A stretch of 64,000 bases of DNA from NCBI RefSeq assembly GCF_018991925.1, contig NW_024737042.1, positions 14,837,647 through 14,901,646 on the forward strand, written 5' to 3'. The position numbers were made by a program, and so were the translations under genes. The notes beneath the pieces were generated by a model. It was not told where the DNA came from. It did not search any database and saw only the letters and a list, made by a program, of their open reading frames with translations. Source of the stretch: Homarus americanus. Taxonomy: Eukaryota > Arthropoda > Malacostraca > Decapoda > Nephropidae. The stretch's first letter is position 1; each line of letters starts with the position of its first letter. Positions 1-12,568 of this stretch are shown here, piece by piece.

Positions 1-528
1 ATATACACAGCCCTCGCTTCTGGCAGTTTCACTTTCGTTCTACATTTACGCATCCCTCCCAGACGGAATTCCCACTTTGCAGAGTCCATATATCACTCGC
101 TGACAAGTATAATTTTTTATTTAGCTCATAAAATTCATTACTAGTACCAGGCAGAATATAATTTTGCATTGCTGGAATTCTTACAATTTGATGATCATTT
201 GAATATAAACATCATAGATTTTGCAGTGAACATGCAAATTTTTGAATCTACTTTAAAGTATTTTGTTTACTCTGAGTAAATATATTTATCTTTTTGTACA
301 TAATATATGACATTTATATTCAAAATATTCCTGGTCTTACAAAAGAATCATGTCCAATTATATTATCTAACTTTAGTTTGAGTTATTATATTACTATACA
401 TAAAATCTAGTGGTTTTCCCCCAAACATTTTCAAGAAGGAAAGTGGCAGTGTGAGGTTGAGTCATATATTTAAATGGACATTAACTTGGCAACATATTTC
501 TCTATTTCTGTAAAGTATAGCATATATA
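1..528 (+). repeat. Decayed Tigger-type repeat with quasi-palindromic module
   Basis: No gene is visible. Positions about 145-400 hold one copy of a module found repeatedly in this window: an arm containing ACATTGCTGGAATTCTTACA, a central palindrome TTTACTCTGAGTAAA (265-279), and an inverted second arm ending in a variant of AATCCAGCAATG. The same module lies inside the TIR-bounded elements at 9258-10471, 55106-56686 and 61590-63203, so this is probably the inner part of a truncated relative. Confidence 0.6.
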
Positions 529-529
529 T

Positions 530-1129
530 ACAGTCAACCTAAACTATCAGTCCCACATTCCCTGCCACATACTGCCGAGAACCTGCGAAACTGAAATGCT
601 CACATTCCAGATCAAGTGTAACCGCTCCACTGACCGCGCGCATGGCTTAAAGATGTAGCACAAAATTAACCCAGTTATCAAAACATTACCAGTTCAACTA
701 CCCCCACCCCACCACAGCCTACCCAAGTCAGTAATAGTGATATTATAGTGAGAATATAGACTTATAACCGGACTTTGAGGTTTAACAAAAGGCCCTACAA
801 ACCTCTGCTAGTGAATATTGAACAATGATACATGAGTAAGACAAAATCCCTCTATCCGGAACCAACCTCCCATCCCTGTACCCAACCATCTTTTCTACTA
901 ATATAAGTCTTAAAAAACATAATATATTGATATTTCTCTTAATTATTAATTGTGTGTACATACCATCATAAGTTAAGATAATATTTTTACAACATATTTG
1001 TCTGTGTGTCAAAAAAAATTTTGAGAAGCCCCGGTCTCATCTAATTAATACACTTATATTATATTCACTACAGCGTTTCTCACTTTCTCGCAACCCTTTA
1101 ATGTATAACCGTGTAAAGTGAGGTTACTA
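530..1129 (+). mobile_element. Decayed Tigger-type MITE
   Basis: It begins CAGTCAACCTAAACTATCAG and ends in GTGTAAAGTGAGGTTACTA, decayed forms of the TIR CAGTCAACCCTCACTTTACG. Internally it aligns with the MITE at 27933-28523, sharing the stretch around CCCAAGTCAGTAATAGTGA and a TCTTCTACTAA segment. That relative carries the C-terminal codons of a Tigger transposase, so this copy is also an internal-deletion derivative. Confidence 0.6.
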
Positions 1130-1134
1130 TATAT

Positions 1135-1750
1135 ATATATATATATGCTGATAACCAAGAAGAAGAAACACAAGAAGTTCCCAAGCCTTTCGTGTAATTC
1201 ACATCTTCGGGGTGAGTACAGACTAGAGAGAGTAATACAAATCAAGGTGTATATATATACAGGAGGGTGAGACCAGGTCACAATGGTCAGGTATTGGTAA
1301 TGACCCTACTAATCTTTAAATAGCACACTAACGGTTGGTGGTCAGGTCAGATGGTCCAAGTGGCCGGCCTTCTCACCCTGATCCACAAATCTTCTTAATT
1401 ACAAAATTGTCAGCTTGTACATGCCGTTACTCAAATTCATGTTGAATGCTTGGTATGTTTAATGAACTAGATTCTATGATGTTCTACTATCAATTGGATA
1501 CATGGTAATGATGAGGAGGCATTATCCCCAGTCAATGCAATGCTTGTTATCCCTCAAATATGAACAAACAGGCATTGGATTCACAACCCTGTCCCTAACA
1601 CTGTATTTAATGTTGTTTAATTCTGAATTTGCAAGATCTTTACCTGTCACCTTCATTAAAACTATATTACATTCCTTGCAAGGAACTTTATAAATGCAAC
1701 CAATTGTGTTGTTGGGGAGTTCTTGATTAACATTTGTTTAAAAGTGCTGC
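1135..1750 (-). mobile_element. Penelope-like element 3' fragment, inverted copy
   Basis: The reverse complement matches 3880-4485: the GIY-YIG coding end and then the 3' tail with GACCATTGTGACCTGGTCTC and a GAAGATGTGAATTACACGAA segment. It lacks the reverse transcriptase part. With the + strand copy it forms a head-to-head inverted pair centred near 2 kb. Inverted and tandem partial copies are common for Penelope-like elements. It is degenerate, with no long frame. Confidence 0.75.
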
Positions 1751-2129
1751 ATGAGTTTTTAAATGCCACATTGGCCGTTCAGGTTTTTTGGTCGAAAGCA
1801 TTCAACATGAATTTGAAATGCTTGGCATATACAAGCTGGACAATTTTGTAATTAGAATTGTGATCAGAATGAAACAGTCACCTACAGTATTGATTTACTT
1901 GCATAAATGGATTCCCGCGGCATACTTCTTCATCCTCTCTACAAGCTGTCTGGACTGTCTCCACACCGTTACTGAATACTCCTCTTCGATGATCCAGAGC
2001 CCTAGAAATTAATCGTTTGAAATTTCTCAGACATGCAGTGAAAAGTTATGCCTAGATCAATCCTACTGCGCGTGTCCTGAAGATGTCTGACCGCCCCTTT
2101 GATGAGTTCAAAAATCATCCTTAAGAAAC

Positions 2130-4490
2130 ATTTTGAAACCGAAAATTGAAGTGGATGAAGCCTTCCGTATTGCTAAGACAAAAAAAAGCCCAGCGCTTTT
2201 AATGCTGACCATACCGAGCTATTGGAAGCAGTTCGTAGACTACTGTTTTGACCAGCCTGGGGAGCGTGGGCGTTCTGATCTTCAACCAAGATTAGACCTG
2301 GAAATTGGCGCACTCCTTATTAGAAATAGTGATTGGACCAGGATGTATGCTGTACAATGTAGTGAATCTCTCCTCTGAAACAACTAGACAATGATACCTT
2401 GTGTGCCCTCGGCTATGGTTTAAGTTTTGATGGTTCTAACAAAGAAATTAAACAATGACAGTGTTGACATAGCCAGAGCATTTTGCAATTTGGAGGAAAT
2501 TCAGTAATTTGACAAGTGAAGAAGTGAACATGTGTAAAGGTGTCGTGTATGCATCTATGTCCAAGCCTTGTGTTCCAAACTGTCCAGAAAGATTCACCAA
2601 AGCAATCAAGCCCATAAGAAAAATAAGGATCTACATGTCACTAAAGCAGATAAAGCCAACACAGTAGTGATCTTAAACAAGATGACTATATCTAAAATAG
2701 ACCAGGCCTCTTATGTGATACTACAACATATTCCTAAACTTATAAACAATCCTCTCAACACTGTCAGCACCAAAGTTTCAACAAAAACTGAAGTCCCTAT
2801 TGAGAGAGCAAAGCTTCTGCTCATTAAACATCTTCAGCGTCCTCCACTGCCATGCATGTACGGTGTAATCAAGACCCACAAGCCCAGCAACAACAAGACC
2901 ATCATTAAGCAGTTGGGTCAATCTCTTACTAAACTATCTAAATGGTTGGTTTCTTTACTAAATCCTAGTTGGCAACATTTCTAACTCCAATATCAAGAAT
3001 ATCACGGATCTAGTTGATAAACTCAATAACACACATTAATTACGATTTTAACTGGTCAGCTTTTGATGTAGCGTCACTGCTTTACAAGGTCCCAGTTGAT
3101 GATTTACTAGAAGTTCCTCATAGATTCCCTGGATAACATTTCACTGCCGTCTCGAAAAACTGACTTCATCAGACTCATCAAACTATGTATTAAGGATTGC
3201 AAATTCGAATTCAATAGAATATTATGCTCAAAAATTTGGTATGGCAATGGGTAATCCACTCTCACCTGTATTAAGCAACCTATATGTAAATTCTTTGAAA
3301 AGAAACTTCAATAAGTAATATTTTACCACCCTCAACAGTCTGGTTTTTAGATATGTTGATGATGTATTATGTCTCTGGCCATGCTAATGAGGACCTAAAG
3401 CTTTCCCTGCACCACAACTTAACTTAACTTAGCCCCCTCGATCAAATTCACTGTGGAATTAGAGGCAAGACTGTAAATTGCCATTCTAGACTGTCTGATA
3501 CACCAGAATAGGTAACACTTTTAGTTCAGTATTTTATAGAAAACCAACTAATGTGTGTTCATACATTCTGCATTATTATTCTGCCCACCATAATAAGTCA
3601 AACAGTCCAGTATTTTTCAGCAATGTTTTCGTGCCTTGAATTTGCAGTCGAATTCATCGATGAGAATACAAATATATATATAATATTGGCTCAAACCTTA
3701 AATACCTAGATCTTTCATGAACAAATGCTTAAACATTGCAGAAAACTTTTTTATAGAACTGACCCCAGCCCACCGCGGCCATAAGAATATCTTAATATGC
3801 CATTTCTGAAATTCTCACATTCCTGCACAGCTAAAACCTGTGGAGCGTCAATGTGGCGTTTAAAAACTCATGCTGTTCAAACAAATGTTAATCAAGAACT
3901 CCCCCAACAACACAATTGGTTGCATTTATAAAGTTCCTTACAGGAATGTAATATGTTTTACTTAGGCCAGACAGGTGAGAATCTTGCAACTAGAATTAAA
4001 CAACACAAATACAGTGTTAGGACAGGCCAGGAATCCAATGCTCTGCTTTGTTCATTTGAGGGATAACAAGCATTGCATTGACTGGGATAATATTTATCCT
4101 CAATATTACCATATGAATTCAGATGATAGTACAAGACATCATGATCTAGTCTTATTAAACATCGAAGCATTCAACATGAATTTGAGTAATGGCATGTACC
4201 AAAGCTGGACAATTTTTGTAATATTCAGAAGATTTGCTGAAGTCAGGTAAAGAAGGCAGATCCTTGACCATCTGACCTGACCATAACCGTTGTGTGCTAT
4301 TTAAAAGATTAGTAGTTTATTCCACCTAATACCTGACCATTGTGGACCTGGTCTCACCCTCCTCTGTATATACACCTTGATTTGTGTACTCTCTCTAGTC
4401 TGTACTCACCCTGAAGATGTGAATGCAAGCGCTTAGGAACTTCGTGTTTTCTTCTTTCCTTGTGGTTATCAGCATATACCTAGATCATCT
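2130..4490 (+). mobile_element. Degenerate Penelope-like retroelement (RT + GIY-YIG)
   Basis: Across several frames the translation follows Penelope-like polymerases. Near 2640 it reads HVTKADKANTVVILNK. Near 2850 there is a YGVIKTHKP motif, near 3070 a FDVASLLYKVP-type motif, near 3230 KFGMAMGNPLSPVLSNLYV, and near 3350 the catalytic RYVDDVL. A GIY-YIG-like endonuclease follows from 3905 to 4250 (NTIGCIYK, then LRDNKHCIDW). Reverse transcriptase plus GIY-YIG is the hallmark of this class. Numerous stops and frameshifts make it inactive. The 3' tail runs into (TA)n repeats, as is usual for these elements. The start is uncertain; 2133-2378 has an open frame I cannot assign. Confidence 0.85.
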
Positions 4491-4506
4491 TTTCTAGTGA
4501 TTTACT

Positions 4507-5094
<588 letters not shown>

Positions 5095-5099
<5 letters not shown>

Positions 5100-6041
5100 T
5101 TGAATTTTGTATATTAAAATGCTGTGCTTTTTAACAGAAATCCCCCCAAAATGGCATTAAAATTGAGAAAAAGTGTGATATTGTTAATTTTTTTTAAAAT
5201 ATTGACAGCATGGTAAAACCAATGGCAGATTCGTAATCAGCATGTCTAAATTAGTAAAGAAACATATCAAAATCAACATAAACATAAAATTGTTGCACAG
5301 TGTTGTGTGTAAATGAGGCAGAAAGTCAGATCAGCAATCTGGGACTTGGTCACAATTTTCGTGCACTATATCATAGCCCAAGTTCCATTATGCATCTTGA
5401 ATCACTTAATTTAAGAGAATAAAAGAAATTGAATGACAAAATACAGAAAAGAAAATAAAAAAATAAAGTTTAACACTTCCATTGAAACCTTGGGTGCTGG
5501 CTGATCTGCCACCCATATCACTAACAATCTTTCCATTTAAATTAACAATTCGCTTCTTTGTTTTGTTATCACAGTTGAGTGCATTGGTGGAGATCCTTTT
5601 ACATTTCAAGATTTTTGTGTTTGGTTTTCAAAATTGTTCTGACCATTAACAAACTGAAGCCCAACACCTTACCAATGTGTTTCACATTTTTTATAATGTG
5701 TAATCACATCAACTTTCACTTCCATTGTAATCGTTTTCCTGTTCTTGGATGCAGTTTTGCATTTCGAAGCCATGATAAGGGCAGAAAAATAGGGTTAATA
5801 AGCAAAAAACAACAGCTTGCACTTGATCACACGTGTTACTGAGGTGAGGGTAAGGCGTACTGACGCTCCCACAAGGCGCGTGACTGGGTGATGCATTACT
5901 ACCCACCTGCCACTATGCCACGCAAACTAGTTCTCGTATGTGTATACTATAAACCAGTTGTACCTTTGTCGGATTCTTAAAATAATTGACCTTAAGGGAC
6001 CTCATTCGTATTGGCAGGTTCGTAACTCAGAGACCCCCCTG
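5095..6041 (+). other. Intergenic or upstream DNA with repeat fragments
   Basis: No gene is seen. Positions 5285-5370 match the dispersed repeat TGTGTGTAAATGAGGCAGAA..CTTGGTCACAATTTT found at 7200, 17380 and 54680. The end (about 6010-6041, GGTTCGTAACTCAGAGACCC then CCCTG) looks like the right terminus of a pogo/Tigger element. No matching left end was found. Confidence 0.45.
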
Positions 6042-6098
6042 TACAGTATTTCAGCACAAAATTTCATTTCAGGTGTTTGCATGTGCTAATTCTTGAGA

Positions 6099-6240
6099 AT
6101 GGTTCTTCATCAACATGAGATCCCTCTGGTACCTGCAGACCAAAGCAGAGTATCAACAGTAAACAACTGTGTGGATGTTCTTCTGCATTTAGAGAAGGTG
6201 GTTGATGATGTCTTCAATTCCATCAGCTCTCATTTAGAAG
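6099..6240 (+). CDS. WASHC1: WASHC1 exon 1 (coding part)
   Basis: An acceptor at 6071-6072 (TTTCAG) opens the exon, and 26 nt of leader precede the ATG at 6099. The protein begins MVLHQHEIPLVPADQ and continues with a helix ending VVDDVFNSISSHLE, matching the start of the WASH homology domain (VPLI..DL.., L..LQKVS.DIF.RIS). The donor AAG|GTAAGT is perfect. The exon ends one base into a codon (phase 1), which conflicts with exon 2. Upstream UTR exons are not recognised. Confidence 0.85.
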
Positions 6241-6389
6241 GTAAGTTTTTAGAACTTGTTAAAAAGTGTTTATTGCCTTTTGCAAAATAATGCTGCAGTA
6301 AACAATAGTCTCTATTGTAATGGCTTATTTACTACCAGTGTACAGTACAGTACTTTGGTCACTGTATTTTAGGATTCTGTACTCAAGGA

Positions 6390-6814
6390 CAGTGGCTCCC
6401 AAACTTTTTAACATGATGCCCCCTTTTGCTTTTTGCGAAGTCCTCACGCCCCCCCCCCCTTATATTTTTGTATGTAAAATCTACATAGATTTTATTTTTT
6501 ATTATAATTATATTTTAGTATTGTTGAGGATCAGATAACTCCTTGTGAAAGATTCGACTAGTGTGAGAGTCAGTATGGTATCCATGATATGTACAAGATG
6601 CGTAATGAGAGAGAGATGAAATGACAGAAAATGGATTGGGGTGACCGCTATACTTTGGTTTTGCACGGATGTGTGGAAGATTCAAACGGAGAGAGAGTTA
6701 CTCTTGAAAGAGTTTCTTCATTATATTCTTTTTAAGCAAAAAATAGCAAATTTTGGCAGATGGCTTCACACCTCCCCTGTACCCACCGCACACCCCCCAG
6801 TTTGGGAACCACTG
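6390..6814 (+). mobile_element. hAT-type MITE
   Basis: Terminal inverted repeats are CAGTGGCTCCCAAACTTTTT on the left and GTTTGGGAACCACTG on the right. The flanking 8-mers CTCAAGGA (6382-6389) and TTCTAGGA (6815-6822) match at 6 of 8 positions, consistent with an aged hAT 8-bp target duplication. There is no coding capacity. It lies early in WASHC1 intron 1. Confidence 0.8.
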
Positions 6815-6879
6815 TTCTAGGAGGACGGCTCACTCAATGTTAAATTTGGATCCCCTCAATGGTGGTATACTGCCAAGCA

Positions 6880-7330
6880 GCTTTTTTATTTGTATTTATT
6901 TATTTATTTATTTTTTACGGGGATTAGCCCACCTGGGCACAGGTCACTGACCCTCATCGGGGCCTGGGGGTAAAAAATGTAATAATAATAATAATAAAAA
7001 TAATAATGTTAATTCATAGTAAATAAAATTTATAATAAAAAATAAAAAATAAAAATTAAAATAATAAAATAATAATAATAACAACACTAATAATAATAAT
7101 AATATTAAAATTAAAGAACCATAAAGAAATACAGAAATGAAAAAAAAGATTAAAAGTTGTGTTGCCAATAATAAGAGAAACAATTGAGACTCTGCAATTG
7201 TGTGTAAATGAGGCAGAAAGTCAGATCAGCAACCTGGGACTTGGTCACAATTTTTGTGAGGCCATATGGCAGCAGGGTCTACCATTAGACAACAAACACA
7301 TTATGCTTCCAATATCTTCCCAGGCGGTAG
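6880..7330 (+). repeat. Dispersed (TAA)n-bearing repeat, copy 1
   Basis: Order: T-rich start, GATTAGCCCACCTGGGCACA, a (TAA)n/A-rich region, then GAAACAATTGAGACTCTGCA, GTGTAAATGAGGCAGAAAGT and CACAATTTTTGTGAGGCCAT. The same order recurs at 17027-17472 and 54500-54755, and the first part at 51770 and 53060. It is a family-level interspersed repeat. No RNA polymerase III box was recognised, so I do not call it a SINE with certainty. Confidence 0.65.
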
Positions 7331-9417
7331 TACCTCCCTGTTTGGTAGCTGCCTACTACTCGGTGAAGCCCATTGCACCTTACATGATATTGTTTGATAA
7401 CATCAGATTATTCAATAAAAACAATTTATATGTAGTCTGTAGGTCAGGGGTGTCAAACTCATTTGCCAAGGCGGGCCAGATTTAATATGAGTACACAGTA
7501 TGCGGGCCAAGTAACATAATTATGAGCACTTCGCCATCACCTCTCAGGTGAGTAGTACGACAAAATAAGAAAGGTGGATTAGGTCTGCGCTCGTGCGAAA
7601 CCCTTAAAAACAAACAAACACATCAAGTGTTTACTTACCTTGGTCAATTTTATTGTTTGCTACTGCTGCTTCCTGATAATTGGCACCTCTTGGTATGGAC
7701 CAGTGCATCAAAGTTTGGCACTAACGACTGAGCTGTAGCAACCTTCAGTATTGAATTAAGGTGCGCATCAGTAAGTTGAGACCGAAGCCGAGACTTGTTC
7801 AAGTTCATCACAGAAAAGAGTTGTTCACAGACATATGTACTTCCGAACATTGACATAATCTTTGAGGCAAAACATTTAATCCTGGGATAATTTGGTCCAA
7901 AATATTGATAAAATGTGCCAACATCAACACTCGAAAACTTGTTCCTCAACACAGAATCACACTGGAGCTCAATTATTTCTAACTGAAGATGTTCTGGTAC
8001 CTCATTAACACCAACAGAGAATGGGTCCCAAAAAATGAAAAAATCCTTCTCAAGTCTTTTAAAGTCAGCAAATCTTTCTTGGAACTCATTCATTAATTTG
8101 GAAATCTTGATGCAGTACTTTTTTGTGTTGATATCAGCACGAAACTCAGGTGTGCCTTGCAGGGACTTCAAGGTCAGAAAGTGAGAAAGAAAGGTTACTC
8201 TCTGATAGTTGCCGTTCAAAAAGCTGAAGTTTCATCTCAAAGGCACGAATGCAGTCATAAAACTCTGTCACCAATTTATTGCGTCCTTGCATCTTTGTAT
8301 TCACATAATTTAAGTGTTCTGTAATATCCACCATGAAAGTTAGATCTTGAACCCATTCATTATCTTTCAGTTCATGCAAATCCCTTCCTTTCTGTTCCAT
8401 AAACATCTGTATTTCACTGCGCAATTCATAAAATCGCTTCAGTACGATTCCCCGACTCAACCAGCGAACATCAGTGTGATATGGCAGTCTGTGTGTGTTC
8501 TCATTTTCCTCCAATAAGCAGTTGAACTGTCTGTTTTTCAGACCTCGTGCGCGTTTGACATTATCCATCTTTAATGTTTTACTACATAACACTTCTTAAT
8601 GTACAATATATTGCACATTATAAATTTGATGGTTCGGGTTTCACAGCTATTAGTTTTTCCTTGAATTTTGTTGCCACGCCAGCTTTTCTACCCACCATTT
8701 GTGGTGCTCCATCTGTAGCCAGACTCACAGTTTGTGCCCAGTCAACACCTAATTTATCCAGTGCCCCCACCAAACCCACAAAGATGTCCTCACCTGTTGT
8801 TCCTTTCATTGGTACCAGTTTCACAAATTCTTCTGTTACCTGCATATTTTCATCCACACTATGTATAAAAACTACAAGTTGTGCTACATCACTTACATCG
8901 GTACTTTCATCAATTGCAACTGAAAATGCAGTAAAGGACTTAACTTTGTCTTGAATTGACTGTTAATATTCTCTGATAATTCATTAATTCTCTCTGCAAC
9001 TCTATTTTTTGAGAGGCTTATGTTTGCAAATGCTTGACATTTTTTCCGGGCAAATATCTTCTGAAGCCATCAACATACATTTCTTTATGAAGTTCCCCTT
9101 AGAAAACAGCTTCGATGACACAGCTATTTCATGGGCAATCCTGTAACTTGTCTTAAGTGCAGCATCACTGACTTGATGAACACTCTTAAATACTGACCGC
9201 TGCTTTTTCAATGACTGCTCCAACTCCTTAATTTTGTCTTCACGTAACTTTCCACTACAGTCAACCCTCACTTTACGCGGTCCCACATTCCGCGTTTCCA
9301 CGTTTACGCGGTGCCCTGCCAGAACCCAGGATGCTCACATTCCGCGGTGGGTGTACCCCTTTAAGCGGGTGAAGTATAATTTTTTTATTTAGCTCATAAA
9401 ATTCATACAAATTATCC

Positions 9418-9645
9418 GGCCAGAATATAATTTACATTGCTGGAATTCTTACAATTTGATGATCATTTTGAATATAAACATCATATATTTTGCATTAGAC
9501 ATACAAATTTTAGATATAATGTTTACTCTGAGTAAATATGTTATCTTTTGTGCAAAATATATGACATTTATATTCAAAATATTCCTGGTTTTACAAGGAA
9601 TCCAGCAATGTCAATTATATTATCCTTACTTTAATCTGAGGTATT
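9418..9645 (+). repeat. Quasi-palindromic module, unit a
   Basis: The left arm (ATATAATTTACATTGCTGGA, then ATTTTGAATATAAACATCAT) is repeated inverted on the right (AATCCAGCAATGTCAATTAT). The centre at 9522-9536 is TTTACTCTGAGTAAA. As single-stranded DNA or RNA it could form a long imperfect hairpin with arms of about 100 nt. Confidence 0.8.
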
Positions 9646-9699
9646 ATTTAATACTAAATGTTAAAATCTAGTCTCTTCACCCAACCTTTCTCTTGAAGG

Positions 9700-9795
9700 G
9701 AGGGTTGGTGGGGGGTGGGGGGGAGGGTTGGTGGGGGGTGGGCAGGACGGTTGGGACAGACCGACCATCTGGCTGGTTGGAAGAGGGGGGAAGGC
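9700..9795 (+). other. G-rich spacer, possible G-quadruplex
   Basis: The + strand has repeated runs of three to seven G within about 90 bases (GGTGGGGGGTGGGGGGGAGG). Equivalent spacers occur between modules in the other copies (55770-55860, 56220-56265, 61895-61930, 62280-62345, 62680-62720, there as C-rich +). The folding potential is inference. Confidence 0.6.
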
Positions 9796-9897
9796 AAGGT
9801 GGGGTACTTTGATTGACAGATAGTGTCATGAAGAATATTTTTTTTTTTATTAACTGAAGATATTTGTTTTAGCTCATAAAATTCATACAAATTACCC

Positions 9898-10125
9898 AGC
9901 CAGAATATAATTTACATTGCTGGAATTCTTACAATTTGATGATCATTTTGAATATAAACATCATAGATTTTGCATTAGACATACAAATTTTAGATATAAT
10001 GTTTACTCTGAGTAAATATGTTATCTTTTGTGCAAAATATATGACATTTATATTCAAAATATTCCTGGTCTTACAAGGAATCCAGCAATGTCAATTATAT
10101 AATCCTAACTTTAGTTTGAGGTATT
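9898..10125 (+). repeat. Quasi-palindromic module, unit b
   Basis: Near-identical repeat of the unit at 9418-9645, with its palindromic centre at 10002-10016. The tandem arrangement suggests local duplication by unequal exchange or replication slippage. Confidence 0.85.
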
Positions 10126-11192
10126 ATTTATTACTATACCTGGTTTTCCCCCAAAAATTTCTGAGAGGGAAGAGCCAGCGAGTGTAGTGTGAGAAGAGGG
10201 GGAGGGAGTTGAGTCCATTATTTGAATGGACATTAACTTGGCGACTGTATTTCTCTATTTCTCTTAAGTATTAATTGTGTGCATGTACCATCATAAAATT
10301 AAGATGTTATTTTTACTAGAACATAGGTATTGTGTTGGAAAAAGTGGAGTTTGGGGGTCAGCTGGTCTCTATTTCATTTAATCCCATATGTTATGTTATT
10401 CACTTTACGCGTTTCTCACTTTCCGCGGTACCCTGTGGGTTACATTAACCTCGTAAAGTGAGGGTTGACTGTATATTTATTGTACTTCATAGCATGGTTA
10501 GTTTCATAATGCCTTCGAACTTTGTATTCTTTGGCCACAACAACTTGTTGATTACAAATCAAACATATTGGATTTCCCTTCAGTTCAACAAAAAAGTATA
10601 AGATTTTCCACTTATCCTGTACCACCCGATGCTCTTCATTAACTGTTCTTTTCTTTGAAAACATAATTATGGGCTCAAAAGTAAAAACAATGATCACTGC
10701 TGCTTTGGATAATTGCAACAATCTAACTGCCTTGAGCGACTATGCAGGACTAGTACTTGAATGACTGGCCAAGCAAGAGCCTGCCGCGTCAGAGTTTTCA
10801 TGTCTAATACTTGTACTGTAAGGAGTGTATAGTAGTCAGTCGGCCGTCTCACAACTCGTACAGTGGCACGCTTGCAACCACAATTAACCGTTAAAACCAT
10901 CTCTAGTCTGATTGTTCTTTCATTGGTGATGTTGATTGAGTATTTTGTTCTAGGAAACAGCAGACTATTTTATTCAGCCGAGGGATACACTCACTATTTA
11001 GTTTTAGCTTCTCAAGGTAAGGCTGGAGCAGCAAATGGGCCGCGGGCCGCATGCAAGAGTGTGTCGGGCCGCATGTTTGACACCCCTGCTGTAGGTTATT
11101 GACATTAAAATTTAAATATTCAGGAATAATTTCTCAAGGCAACACGTTGATAGTTGTGCAGAAAAATAATTATTTGCCTACTTAAGGGAATA

Positions 11193-12016
11193 CAGTGGTC
11201 CCTCGGTTAACAAACGCTTCAGTTAATGAATTGCCTTCCATAAGAATATTCAATTCGGTTAATGAACAAAAATTCGGTTAACGAAATTCTTACGAAAATG
11301 TTTCGTCATGCTTTGGCTTGCTCACCAGCTGGAAGATTAGTCGCCAATACAGAAATCAGTTCTAGGGCTTACATTCGTTAAAATTGGAGTAAATATCAAG
11401 AAGGTTGTACTATTCAATAATTTTCCAAGTTTTGTTTTAAAATTTTTAATCATTTTAACACTTATTTAACGTAATTGCAGTACAGGGAACTAGTTTTTGG
11501 TGCACCCAACAGTCACTTCATTCACCCACCAAGGCCTCAGTTTATATCTCTGTTCAGTGGAGGACACATCTTGCTTGTGGGTCTCTTAAACACAGAGTAT
11601 TTTTATGTTTGTACAGTACAATTATTGGTCATTCTGAAATTTATTTTACATATTGACAATATGTAGTGCAGTGCAGTGTTGATTTAAAGAAAATAATCTT
11701 GAATTACACCTAGTGAACTTAAAAATTTTATGGGTGAAATGACTGCATGAAGCATGGGGTGACTTCTCTTCCACCCCCACTTCCTTCTCTTCTCCCTTCT
11801 CCTCCACCCCCACTTCTAATTCCCATCATCATCATCAACCAGGGGCCTTCTACATACACACCTCAAAGTAAGTGTACTTTACTGCATTTTTTTTTTTACT
11901 TTGTATGTAATTTTCGGTGAGCTGGAACCAATTACCCAAAATCCCATTGAAACAATGGTTTCGGTTAACGAACGACCTTCTGGAACGAATTGTGTTCGTT
12001 AACCGAAGGACCACTG
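11193..12016 (+). mobile_element. Tigger-type MITE, TTAACGAAC family, copy 1
   Basis: Starts CAGTGGTCCCTCGGTTAACA and ends AACCGAAGGACCACTG, with TA on both sides (11191-11192, 12017-12018). It has no transposase. Internally it matches the reverse complement of 12569-13423 (for example the CATATTGACAATATG stretch) and the copy ending at 63972. Confidence 0.9.
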
Positions 12017-12568
12017 TACAGTAAAGCCTCTATTTACTGGACTACTCTATGAAGAAGAAAATCTGTTAGCATATTTTATGGCATATAAGATACACCCCTC
12101 ATTTTAGCAGGAAGTATTTAGGAAAAACTTTTGTGTGTATTTTCCTCCTGTAGCCATAGTTTTCTTAAAATAATATATACAGTACCAGTAAATGTGAGGA
12201 ATAAATAAAAATAATACTGTTCCAATAAATAAGTTCCAACAAAAAATACTCTACTGCCAAACTAGTATTGTAAATAAATGTCAAATGAAATTTTAAGTCA
12301 CCAATTGCATATACCTTACCCCCTGCTTCACCATAGTAACGGAGACCAGCAGGGACGTTACCTCTGCCGACTCCCTAGCAATGCTCCACACCACACACTG
12401 CGCCCTCCTCCTGCTCCTCCACTGAGCCAGCTGACTTGTGTGCAAAGAAATGTATATTCCCTTTAAGTGTTTGCCCTTAGGACAATTATTTCTTTTACTT
12501 TTTTCACTATGTATGTAGGATGGTGTGTGCATGTAACTGAGTATAATAAGTGAAGAAAGTTACATATA

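Larger units (their letters stand above)
9258..10471 (+). mobile_element. Tigger-type MITE with two internal modules, nested in hAT
   Basis: TIRs are CAGTCAACCCTCACTTTACG and its complement, flanked by a TA duplication (9256-9257, 10472-10473), as expected for pogo/Tigger insertion. Inside are two tandem copies (9418-9645, 9898-10125) of the quasi-palindromic module, separated by a strongly G-rich spacer (about 9700-9790). There is no transposase. A longer relative with three modules is at 55106-56686. Confidence 0.9.
7650..10721 (-). pseudogene. hAT transposase (BED finger, Charlie/GTF2IRD2-like), broken
   Basis: Read 10721 to 7650. The N terminus (MFSKKRTVNEEHRVVQDKW) leads into a BED-type finger CLICNQQVVVAKEYKVRRHYETNH near 10500. 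After the inserted MITE comes QSLKKQRSVFKSV near 9190, then SFTAFSVAIDESTDVSD near 8900 (first catalytic Asp region) and VSLATDGAPQMVGRK near 8690. HTDVRWLSRG lies near 8470 and the C-terminal hAT dimerisation segment (MFGSTYVCEQLFSVMN) near 7820. This is the domain order of transposases that gave rise to ZBED and GTF2IRD2 genes. The inserted MITE, frameshifts near 8590 and 8170, and other stops inactivate it. Confidence 0.88.
7445..11088 (-). mobile_element. hAT transposon with nested Tigger-type insertion
   Basis: Both ends carry CAGGGGTGTCAAAC as terminal inverted repeats, followed by CG-rich subterminal sequence with GGGCC motifs. A transposase on the minus strand fills most of the element and is split by a 1.2-kb MITE at 9258-10471. 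Subtracting that insertion leaves about 2.4 kb, a normal size for a compact hAT. The element sits in WASHC1 intron 1. Confidence 0.93.
7437..11096. repeat. 8-bp target site duplication of hAT element
   Basis: CTGTAGGT occurs immediately left (7437-7444) and immediately right (11089-11096) of the hAT termini. A perfect 8-bp duplication is diagnostic of hAT insertion and indicates a fairly recent event. Confidence 0.95.

Noticed and set aside
2133..2378. 81-aa frame upstream of the Penelope-like RT
   Set aside because: No similarity I can name; could be the degraded N terminus of the element. Not listed as a gene.
6944..7183. Leu/Phe-rich minus frame resembling a membrane protein
   Set aside because: It is the translation of a (TAA)n/poly-A repeat.
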